Shown here piece by piece: positions 1 through 10,243 of a stretch of 16,742 nucleotides of DNA. The notes under the pieces are model-generated. The model ran no database searches. It was not told where the DNA came from and saw only the letters and a program-made list of their open reading frames with translations. Both the position numbers and the translations under genes were made by a program. The DNA comes from Bacteroidota bacterium (lineage in GTDB: Bacteria; Bacteroidota; Bacteroidia; Flavobacteriales; Flavobacteriaceae). Numbering within the stretch: the stretch's first letter is position 1; each line of letters starts with the position of its first letter. The DNA lies in assembly GCA_022601215.1 (NCBI GenBank), contig JAHZIZ010000360.1:1-16742 (forward strand), given 5' to 3'.

Positions 1-1
1 C

Positions 2-2917
2 TATAGAATAAAAGCAACAGATGGGGAATTTGTATTAAAAATTTCAAGGCCAGGAGAGGATATCGACTATTTAAGCTTTCAGCAAGAGTTGTTACAATAC
101 TTGGAAAACTTAAATAGCTCATTAACGGCGCCAATCGTTATTAAAGATATTAGTGGCAATGTGGTTTCCGAAATTATTGACACCCATGGTAACCTCCGTT
201 ATATTCGTCTCATTTCTTGGATTTCTGGTCGAATTTGGAGTTCCGTAAATCCACAATTGAATCCTTTACGGTTTAGTTTAGGTGTACAATGTGGTCTGCT
301 AACCCAAAACTTACAGGGGTTCGATCACCCTAAAGCGCATCGTCATTTTGTTTGGGATGTTTCCCAATCTTTGTGGACCAAAGATTATATCGATTTATTT
401 AAGAATGAGGAAAGGGAAACGCTTATTCTTTTTCAACAACAATTCGAAAATGTACAAAAGAATTATACCCAATTACGCAAATCGATTGTCCATAATGACG
501 CCAATGATAACAACGTCATTGTCTCTAACGATTTAATTTCCCCGACTGTTACTGCGCCCATTGATTATGGAGATTCCATTTATACTCAAATCATAAATGA
601 TCTTGCCATTACCTGTGCATATGCTATTATGGAACATAATGATCCTTTAGAGGCAGCGCTCCCTATCATAAAAGGATATCATAGTTCTTTTCCCTTAGAG
701 GAAGAAGAACTGTCATATTTATACATAACAATTGCTATGCGCCTAGTCATAACTGTGACAAAATCGGCCATCAACAAACAAAAAGAACCCGACAACGCCT
801 ATTTATTAGTCTCAGAAAAACCAGCATGGGAAGTACTCAATAAGTGGAAACATGTCCACCCCAGTTTTGCAGAATACTCATTTAGGGATGCCTGTGGTTA
901 TCACGCCCATCCGAATCAAAAAGTTTTTGAAGCTTGGGCTTCTAAGCAGTCGTTCCAATTAATAGATGTCTTCCCTTCCGTAGCGAAAAATTTAGTTCAC
1001 CATTTGGATTTAAGTGTCTCTAGTGGTTGGATTGGACATCAGGAAGATTTTAATAATCTAGATCTGTTTCAATTTAAGATTGACCAATTACAGAAAAAAT
1101 GTCCGAAGAAAATTATTGCTGGTGGTTATCTAGAACCCCGCCCTCTTTATACATCTACAGAGTACGATACTATAGGAAATTATGGAAGGGAGAGTAGGAC
1201 TGTCCATCTAGGGATTGATTATTGGCTTCCAGAATATACTCCTATTCACGCATGTATGGATAGTGAGGTTGTTATTGCGGTTAATGATAGCGGTGAGAAG
1301 GAATATGGAGGACTCGTTGTTCTTAAACACCATATAGATAGGTGTGTTTTTTATACGTTATACGGGCACTTAACGGTAGAGAGTGCCACGTCTCATAAAG
1401 TTGGAGATGTTATAAAAAAAGGTGGCAAAATAGGAGAATTAGGTAATCCAACTGAAAATGGGAACTGGGCGTCTCATCTTCACTTTCAAATCATGTTAGA
1501 TCTTATGGACTATGAATTGGATTTCCCGGGAGTGACCTACCATAACAAACTGAATGTTTGGAAGAGTATTTGCCCAGATCCAAATCTCTTGTTTAAATGT
1601 GAAGCCCTCCAGTCAACAAGCATCACCTCGAATGAATCACTAGTACAATTCAGAAAAAAGCATCTAGGAAAAAGTTTAAGTCTTCAATATAAGGTTCCCA
1701 TAAAAATGGTTCGTGGCGCCGGTCAATTTATGATGGATCAATACGGGAGAAAATATTTAGATACAGTGAACAATGTTGCACACGTTGGTCATGAGCATTA
1801 TCATGTTGTGGAAGCGGGGCAAAAGCAAATGGCCTTAATAAATACGAACTCACGTTACCTCCATGAGAATATAAATCTCTTGTCGGAAGAACTATTGAAA
1901 ACATTACCTCCAGCGCTCAATGTACTACACTTTGTTAATTCTGGTAGTGAAGCTAATGAACTTGCTATTAGAATGGCTAAAGCCTATACTGGAGAACAAG
2001 ATATTATTGCCAGTGAGGTAGGCTACCATGGCAATACCAATATGTGTGTAGATATTTCGTCCTATAAATTTGATGGTAAAGGTGGTAAAGGCGCTCCAAT
2101 GCACTCCCATATTTTCCCTCTCCCAGACACCTTTAGAGGAACATATACCGGGCCAAATTCGAGTATGCAATACGTTAATGAGGTGCAGCAACAAATAAGT
2201 AAAATCCAAGATTTAGGACGTAATGTAGCAGCTTTCATTATTGAACCCATTATAAGCTGTGGTGGTCAAATTGAATTGCCTGAGGATTTTTTAAAAAACG
2301 CCTATTCAACGATAAGAGCTGCAGGAGGTTTATGCATCTCTGACGAGGTACAAACGGGATGTGGGAGAATGGGAAAGACATTTTGGGGTTTTCAACTTCA
2401 CCATGTCGTCCCTGACATAGTAACTATCGGCAAACCTCTTGGCAACGGTCATCCAATAGCCGCGGTGGCATGTACTCAAGAAGTTGCAACTAAATTTGCT
2501 AATGGAATGGAGTATTTCAATACGTTTGGCGGCAACCCAGTTTCCTGTGCCATTGGCAAGGCCGTGTTAAAAACAGTCAATGACGAAAAACTACAAAAGA
2601 ATGCACTTCTCGTTGGCGCGTTCTTAAAAAAACAATTGAAAGCGCTTGCGAAAGAACATCCCATTATTGGAGATGTTCGAGGACAGGGTCTGTTTCTTGG
2701 TATTGAATTCGTAGATAAAGACAAAAAGCCATTGGCAAAACAAACATCGTATCTAGCAAATAGAATGAAAGACTACGGAATACTAATGAGCACCGATGGT
2801 CCAGATCACAACGTATTAAAAATAAAACCGCCAATGGTCTTTAATAAAAGTAACGCTGAGGAACTGCTTCAGTATCTCTCCCTCATTTTAAAAGAAAACT
2901 ACATGCAGTTTTACTAA
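2..2917 (+). CDS. APH-type kinase / M23 peptidase-like / class III PLP phospho-lyase fusion (5' partial)
   Basis: The frame is open to the left edge, so the true start lies outside; 971 residues are visible, numbered here from base 2. Residues 1-260 are an aminoglycoside-phosphotransferase-fold kinase: VLKIS with candidate ATP lysine K13, catalytic H164-x-D166-x4-N171, and IDYGD with D188 and D191. Residues 370-530 are an M23 (LytM-type) domain with all zinc ligands present: H402-x3-D406, H456 in YGHL, H492-x-H494. Residues 545-971 are a class III PLP enzyme: NSGSEAN near 646-652, YHG at 675-677, DEVQ starting at D781, PLP lysine K811 in GKPLGNG. The pieces DISSYKF and PLPDTFRGTY resemble vertebrate ETNPPL/PHYKPL phospho-lyases more than ordinary transaminases. 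Inferred role: phosphorylate an amino alcohol, ethanolamine or 5-hydroxylysine, then eliminate phosphate and ammonia. The nearby hydroxyproline operon favours hydroxylysine. The M23 role is unknown. Domain calls are firm; the substrate is not. Confidence 0.85.
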   Translation, partial: YRIKATDGEFVLKISRPGEDIDYLSFQQELLQYLENLNSSLTAPIVIKDISGNVVSEIIDTHGNLRYIRLISWISGRIWSSVNPQLNPLRFSLGVQCGLLTQNLQGFDHPKAHRHFVWDVSQSLWTKDYIDLFKNEERETLILFQQQFENVQKNYTQLRKSIVHNDANDNNVIVSNDLISPTVTAPIDYGDSIYTQIINDLAITCAYAIMEHNDPLEAALPIIKGYHSSFPLEEEELSYLYITIAMRLVITVTKSAINKQKEPDNAYLLVSEKPAWEVLNKWKHVHPSFAEYSFRDACGYHAHPNQKVFEAWASKQSFQLIDVFPSVAKNLVHHLDLSVSSGWIGHQEDFNNLDLFQFKIDQLQKKCPKKIIAGGYLEPRPLYTSTEYDTIGNYGRESRTVHLGIDYWLPEYTPIHACMDSEVVIAVNDSGEKEYGGLVVLKHHIDRCVFYTLYGHLTVESATSHKVGDVIKKGGKIGELGNPTENGNWASHLHFQIMLDLMDYELDFPGVTYHNKLNVWKSICPDPNLLFKCEALQSTSITSNESLVQFRKKHLGKSLSLQYKVPIKMVRGAGQFMMDQYGRKYLDTVNNVAHVGHEHYHVVEAGQKQMALINTNSRYLHENINLLSEELLKTLPPALNVLHFVNSGSEANELAIRMAKAYTGEQDIIASEVGYHGNTNMCVDISSYKFDGKGGKGAPMHSHIFPLPDTFRGTYTGPNSSMQYVNEVQQQISKIQDLGRNVAAFIIEPIISCGGQIELPEDFLKNAYSTIRAAGGLCISDEVQTGCGRMGKTFWGFQLHHVVPDIVTIGKPLGNGHPIAAVACTQEVATKFANGMEYFNTFGGNPVSCAIGKAVLKTVNDEKLQKNALLVGAFLKKQLKALAKEHPIIGDVRGQGLFLGIEFVDKDKKPLAKQTSYLANRMKDYGILMSTDGPDHNVLKIKPPMVFNKSNAEELLQYLSLILKENYMQFY

Positions 2918-6073
<3,156 letters not shown>

Positions 6074-6075
6074 TT

Positions 6076-6504
6076 ATGAAAAAACTACTCTTTTTATTAG
6101 TCACTTTTAGCTTTTTAAACAGTGTTGCTCAATCTGAAAAAGCGGACATCAAAGCCATTAAAGCGGTAATGCAGTTGCAGCAAGAAGCTTGGTCTGAAAA
6201 CAACTTAGAAACCTTTATGCAAGGATATTGGAAAAGCGATTCCTTGAAGTTTTATGGAAGTAAAGGTCTCACTAAAGGGTGGAAACAAACCCTTGCTAAC
6301 TATAAGAAAGGATATCCCACTAAGGATCACAGTGGAACTTTAAACTTTGTCTTGGACGACATCAGCAAAATTGAAGAAAATAGTTATTGGGTCATGGGAC
6401 AATACCATTTAAAGCGTAAAGTAGGCGATGCCAACGGCAATTTTTTAATCATTTTTAAAAAGATAGACGGAGAGTGGAAAATAGTTGCGGATATGAGTAG
6501 TTAG
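6076..6504 (+). CDS. Exported NTF2-like / DUF4440 (SnoaL-type) protein
   Basis: A 142-residue protein with a clear Sec signal peptide (MKKLLFLLVTFSFLNSVAQ, probable cleavage after AQ). The rest has the NTF2-like pattern: an N-terminal helix with QEAWSENNLETFMQGYW, then FYGSKGLTKGWKQTLANYK and a C-terminal GNFLIIFKKIDGEWKIVAD strand pair. DUF4440/SnoaL-like proteins form small cone-shaped folds that bind ligands or catalyse simple reactions, and many have no known activity. I see no residues that fix a function here. The start codon follows the beta-galactosidase stop by two bases, so translation is probably coupled and the protein belongs to the same transcript. It probably acts in the periplasm. 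Confidence 0.8.
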   Translation: MKKLLFLLVTFSFLNSVAQSEKADIKAIKAVMQLQQEAWSENNLETFMQGYWKSDSLKFYGSKGLTKGWKQTLANYKKGYPTKDHSGTLNFVLDDISKIEENSYWVMGQYHLKRKVGDANGNFLIIFKKIDGEWKIVADMSS

Positions 6505-6537
6505 ATAAAAAACAACTTTTTCCATTAAACTTTTTTT
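6476..6537 (+). terminator. Weak long-loop inverted repeat with T-run (possible partial terminator)
   Basis: GGAAAATAGTTG at 6476-6487 pairs, with one bulge, with CAACTTTTTCC at 6513-6523. The loop is about 25 bases and a run of seven T lies at 6531-6537. The left arm is inside the end of the NTF2-like gene. It could attenuate transcription before the cytochrome peroxidase gene. The stem is AT-rich, the loop is long and the T-run starts seven bases after the stem, so support is weak. Confidence 0.22.
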
Positions 6538-6588
6538 CATATTGGGAGTCTAAATCAAAATAGAAATAGCCTCTAACCACATTTTCTT

Positions 6589-7983
6589 ATGAACAAAAAG
6601 TTTATCTCAATTATTGCTTTTACGGCCCTTGCCTTTATCCTTATTAGCGCAACGGTAGACCTTGACAATTTATTTAATTATGAGGATCAAGATATTCCAG
6701 ACTACATAGCCAAAGACAACACTTCTACCAATCCAATAGACGATAAAATTGCCACCTTGGGAAGGGTATTATTTTACGACAAAAACTTATCAAGTAATAA
6801 TACCATTGCATGTGCTAGTTGTCATATACAAGAACATGCTTTTAGTGACTTAGCTGTTCAAAGTATTGGTCTAGATGGGGGTTTTACTGGAAGACATTCT
6901 ATGCGACTCATTAATGCTCGCTTTGCGGATGAAACTCATTTCTTCTGGGATGAGCGCGCGAACACTTTGGAAGCTCAAACCACACAGCCCATACAAGATC
7001 ATATCGAAATGGGGTATAGTGGAACCAATGGTGACCCAGATATTAACGACCTAATTATAGAGTTAGAGGCTCTCAATTACTATCAGCAGTTATTCACATT
7101 TGCATATGGCGATGTTGAAATTTCTGAAGAGAAAATGCAACTTGCCCTTGCACAATTTGTTAGGAGTATACAATCCTTCGACTCCCGATATGACCAAGGC
7201 AGGGAACAAGTAGCGAACGGCAACCTACCTTTTCCAAATTACACAACAGAAGAGAATCAAGGGAAAAATATATTCTTAGCGCCGCCAAATAATGGTGGAG
7301 CGGGATGTGCAGGTTGTCATAGACCACCAGAGTTTGACATAGACCCGGCGGCACTCAATAATGGTATTATAGGTGTTGCAGGAGATCCTACTGGCATAGA
7401 TCTAACTAATACTCGATCGCCATCACTTAGGGATTTAGTAAAACCGAATGGAACTCTCAACGGACCATTAATGCATGATGGCAGCTTAACGAGCTTATTG
7501 GACGTTGTAAATCATTATGATCAAATTCCAAACGACCCGACAAATACTAATTTAGATCCACGACTTCTAGGCCCTGGCGGACAACCTTTGAATTTGAATT
7601 TATCTGAAGACGAAAAACAAGCGCTTATAGCATTTTTGGAGACTCTATCTGGTAATGATGTCTATACGAATGAAAAATGGTCCAATCCTTTCGAAGAAGA
7701 TGGAAGTATTGAGATAATTGGAGGTGACTTAGGGATTAATGAAATAGATGGATCTCCCCAAATCATGATAGCCCCAAATCCAGCAACTAAATACATAGAG
7801 ATTTCTGCAGTTGGCAACTTCCATATATCCATTTTCAATTACTTAGGGCAACTCGTTTTGCAAAGTGATATGACTAACAATACCACAATTGACATAAGTT
7901 CATTCTCTTTAGTCTTGTATATTGTTCAATTTGAAGATGTTTCTACTGCTAAGATTTATACCAAAAAAATAATCAAAGAATAA
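6589..7983 (+). CDS. Di-heme cytochrome c peroxidase family protein with T9SS sorting domain
   Basis: A 464-residue protein of the bacterial cytochrome c peroxidase / MauG family. It has two c-type heme sites, C75-A-S-C78-H79 and C240-A-G-C243-H244, and a candidate distal Met ligand M295 in GPLMHDGSL. The family reduces hydrogen peroxide with electrons from small cytochromes, or in MauG-like members oxidises a protein or small substrate. The N-terminus (MNKKFISIIAFTALAFILIS) is a Sec signal without a lipobox cysteine. Residues about 388-464 form a type A T9SS C-terminal domain: APNPATKYIEI, then FNYLGQLVLQ and a lysine-rich end. That suggests passage across the outer membrane and surface attachment or release, which is unusual but known for Bacteroidota members of the family. 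The gene begins 84 bases after its neighbour, so it may share that transcript or have its own promoter; I found no clear -7 box. Confidence 0.9.
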   Translation: MNKKFISIIAFTALAFILISATVDLDNLFNYEDQDIPDYIAKDNTSTNPIDDKIATLGRVLFYDKNLSSNNTIACASCHIQEHAFSDLAVQSIGLDGGFTGRHSMRLINARFADETHFFWDERANTLEAQTTQPIQDHIEMGYSGTNGDPDINDLIIELEALNYYQQLFTFAYGDVEISEEKMQLALAQFVRSIQSFDSRYDQGREQVANGNLPFPNYTTEENQGKNIFLAPPNNGGAGCAGCHRPPEFDIDPAALNNGIIGVAGDPTGIDLTNTRSPSLRDLVKPNGTLNGPLMHDGSLTSLLDVVNHYDQIPNDPTNTNLDPRLLGPGGQPLNLNLSEDEKQALIAFLETLSGNDVYTNEKWSNPFEEDGSIEIIGGDLGINEIDGSPQIMIAPNPATKYIEISAVGNFHISIFNYLGQLVLQSDMTNNTTIDISSFSLVLYIVQFEDVSTAKIYTKKIIKE

Positions 7984-9231
7984 CTAAAATCTTCTATCCG
8001 GATGAAAGGCCTCCAAATTCATGGAGGTTTTTTTATCCCCAATGATCTCAGCCACCAATTTTCCAGTAGCTGGACCTAAACTCCAGCCCATCATAGCGTG
8101 CCCTGTAGCAACCGTAAGGTTATCACATTTTTCCGATTTTCCAATATATGGAAGGCCGTCGGGAGTGCAAGGCCGTAGACCACATGCGGCAGTTGTCCTT
8201 TCTTCTTGAGTAATTGATAAATTATTATAATAAGCTTCTCCAGCATTAGCTATAGAATTTACTCTTACGGGGTTAATGTTGTGGTTAATGCCTCCAATTT
8301 CCATGGTGCCAGCAAAACGGGTAAAACCATCCATTGGGGTCACAGCTACTTTAGCTTCGACCAAGACTGCTGGAGTTTTTATCCCTGTTGTACGTGCTAC
8401 ATTAATACAATACCCTTTTCCAGCTTGAATCGGTATTTTTAAGTTTAGTTTTTTGGCAAGAAAAGAACTCCAAGATCCGGCAGCAAGAACAAATTGATCT
8501 GCCTTAATTTTTTGTTTTGAAGTAAGTAACGACTGTATTTTTCTTTCTGAAATATGAAGATCTACTACTTTCTCTTCACTCAGTATCTGCACTCCTTGTT
8601 GTTCAAGGTAGGCCTTCATTTCCGCCATAAAATCGGAAGGTGTCATATGAGCATCACAATCATAATACACCGCTCCGCTAATATTGAGGTCCACTTTTGG
8701 TTCATAGTTCTGTGTATCAGTTTTACCTAATTCGGTAACCCTTAACCCTTCTTCAATAGCTCTTTTAGCCACATTCCATTCTTCTTCAAGTGCCTTTTCG
8801 GTTTGACACAACATTAAAAGCCCATTACGCTCATAATGAAAATTAAAATCGGAAGAATTTTTTAAATCCTCATACAGATCTCTGCTAAAAAGATTGATGT
8901 TCTTTATCACAGGAATGGCTTTGTCTACATTCGCTTTAGTAGCAGACTTCTTAAATGCCCAGCTCCATTTCAGAAAATCACTATCCAAACGTGGTTTTAC
9001 ATAAAACGGACTTGATGTATTAAACATCCATTTTAGCCCTTTGGTTATTATTCCTGGTGCAGACAAAGGAATAATATGACTAGGCGTTATATAACCTGCA
9101 TTCACATAAGAAGCACCGGCGTTCATGGAAGATTGATCCAACACGATTACCTGGTTGCCATCTTTGTGTAAATAATAGGCGGCACAAAGCCCCATGATTC
9201 CTCCACCTATAATTGCTACTTTCTTGCTCAT
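7984..9231 (-). CDS. D-hydroxyproline dehydrogenase (DadA-like FAD oxidoreductase)
   Basis: A 415-residue FAD-dependent amine oxidoreductase of the DAO/DadA family. The N-terminal Rossmann motif is VAIIGGGIMGLCAAYYL (glycines 9-11 and 14), followed by an acidic residue at the end of strand 2 (VLDQSS). The C-terminal FAD-contact motif GLRPCTPDGLPYIG and HAMMGWSLGPATGKLVAEI is typical of D-amino-acid dehydrogenases. In this operon, next to an epimerase that makes cis-4-hydroxy-D-proline, the likely reaction is oxidation of that compound to 1-pyrroline-4-hydroxy-2-carboxylate, with electrons passed to the respiratory chain rather than oxygen. It is the last gene of the operon and starts one base after the epimerase stop. 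Its stop codon directly abuts that of the convergent cytochrome peroxidase gene. A broader D-amino-acid dehydrogenase activity cannot be excluded from sequence alone. Confidence 0.88.
   Translation of the reverse strand: MSKKVAIIGGGIMGLCAAYYLHKDGNQVIVLDQSSMNAGASYVNAGYITPSHIIPLSAPGIITKGLKWMFNTSSPFYVKPRLDSDFLKWSWAFKKSATKANVDKAIPVIKNINLFSRDLYEDLKNSSDFNFHYERNGLLMLCQTEKALEEEWNVAKRAIEEGLRVTELGKTDTQNYEPKVDLNISGAVYYDCDAHMTPSDFMAEMKAYLEQQGVQILSEEKVVDLHISERKIQSLLTSKQKIKADQFVLAAGSWSSFLAKKLNLKIPIQAGKGYCINVARTTGIKTPAVLVEAKVAVTPMDGFTRFAGTMEIGGINHNINPVRVNSIANAGEAYYNNLSITQEERTTAACGLRPCTPDGLPYIGKSEKCDNLTVATGHAMMGWSLGPATGKLVAEIIGDKKTSMNLEAFHPDRRF
8005..8034 (+). terminator. Intrinsic terminator for the plus-strand genes, inside the opposing gene
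   Basis: CCTCCA at 8010-8015 and TGGAGG at 8022-8027 form a perfect six-base-pair stem with a six-base loop, followed at once by seven T (8028-8034). AAA and two G-U pairs can extend the stem outward to 8005. The polarity suits transcripts from the cytochrome peroxidase gene, whose stop codon is about 25 bases upstream. The element lies wholly within the last codons (about residues 400-409) of the opposing D-hydroxyproline dehydrogenase gene. Read on the minus strand it lacks a T-run after the stem. Confidence 0.75.
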
Positions 9232-9232
9232 A

Positions 9233-10243
9233 TTAAATCACTTGAAAACCATACGCATAAGGGTCATCATCAGGGTCTATCGTTATTGTATTATGACCAT
9301 AAATCTTAGCCCATCCTTTGATACTAGGTATAATAGCTGGCTTTCCATCGACACTTAGTTCTTCTTCAACGCACCCTTCAAAAGTGGACCCAATAAAACT
9401 TTCATGAATAAAGGTATCTCCTTTTTTTAATTTTCCCTTAGCAGACCATTGAGCCATCCTTGCCGAGGTTCCCGTCCCACAAGGGGAACGATCAATTGCT
9501 TTATCTCCATAAAAAACGGCATTCCTAGCCGTCGATTTAGGATCCAATGGAGTTCCAGTCCATTGCATATGACTAACATCTCTAATAGTTTCATTGTCCG
9601 GATGAATAAAAGTATTCGGATATTTCTCATTGATACGATCCCTCACCACTTGAGAATACTGTATTAATTTACTCGCAGAATAATCTTGAATACCAGTAAA
9701 ATTTTTCTGAGGATCTACGATGGCATAATAATTCCCTCCATAAGCTACATCAAATACAATCTCTCCCAGTTCCGGACAATCTATGGTTAATGCTTCGGCC
9801 GCAAGAAAGGAAACCACATTTTTAAGTTTAACCCAAACCACCTTCCCGTCTTTTTCTTGATAAGTTATTGCTACCAATCCCGCAGGAGTTTCCATACGAA
9901 TTTGGCCAGGGATTTTTGGGCTAATTAATCCTTCTTCAATAGCAATGGTAATCGCACCAATAGTTCCATGACCACACATTGGTAAGCAACCAGAGGTTTC
10001 AATAAATAAAATCCCAAAGTCATTCTCAGAAAATTGAGGTTCAAAAAAGAAGCTTCCACTCATCATGTCATGTCCTCTAGGTTCAAACATCAATCCTTTT
10101 CGAATCCAATCATACTCCCGTAAAAAATGCTGTCGCTTTTCACTCATTGAGACTCCTATTAACGGAGGATGTCCTGTAGTCACTACTCTTACTGGATTTC
10201 CACAGGTATGCGCGTCAATACATTTATAAATGGTTTTACTCAT
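9233..10243 (-). CDS. 4-hydroxyproline 2-epimerase (proline racemase family)
   Basis: A proline-racemase-family enzyme that interconverts trans-4-hydroxy-L-proline and cis-4-hydroxy-D-proline, the first step of hydroxyproline breakdown. Both catalytic cysteines are present: C90 in PMCGHGTIG and C255 in DRSPCGTGTSARMA. This separates it from trans-3-hydroxyproline dehydratases, which have Thr in place of the second. I take the ATG at 10243 (336 aa, MSKTIYKCIDAHTCGNP) rather than a TTG five codons upstream, because it fits the usual family N-terminus. The start overlaps the end of the DUF885 gene by eight bases, which suggests translational coupling. It is probably cytoplasmic. Proline racemase activity is the alternative, but the neighbouring dehydrogenase, deaminase and semialdehyde dehydrogenase make hydroxyproline the natural substrate. 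Confidence 0.92.
   Translation of the reverse strand: MSKTIYKCIDAHTCGNPVRVVTTGHPPLIGVSMSEKRQHFLREYDWIRKGLMFEPRGHDMMSGSFFFEPQFSENDFGILFIETSGCLPMCGHGTIGAITIAIEEGLISPKIPGQIRMETPAGLVAITYQEKDGKVVWVKLKNVVSFLAAEALTIDCPELGEIVFDVAYGGNYYAIVDPQKNFTGIQDYSASKLIQYSQVVRDRINEKYPNTFIHPDNETIRDVSHMQWTGTPLDPKSTARNAVFYGDKAIDRSPCGTGTSARMAQWSAKGKLKKGDTFIHESFIGSTFEGCVEEELSVDGKPAIIPSIKGWAKIYGHNTITIDPDDDPYAYGFQVI

Noticed and set aside
7963..8003. ATCCGGAT near-palindrome and T7 run on the minus strand as the end of the hydroxyproline operon
   Set aside because: The palindrome has no loop and lies about 26 bases from the T-run, so it does not look like an intrinsic terminator.
9233..10243. Trans-3-hydroxy-L-proline dehydratase
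   Set aside because: Both catalytic cysteines (C90, C255) are present; the dehydratase has Thr in place of the second.
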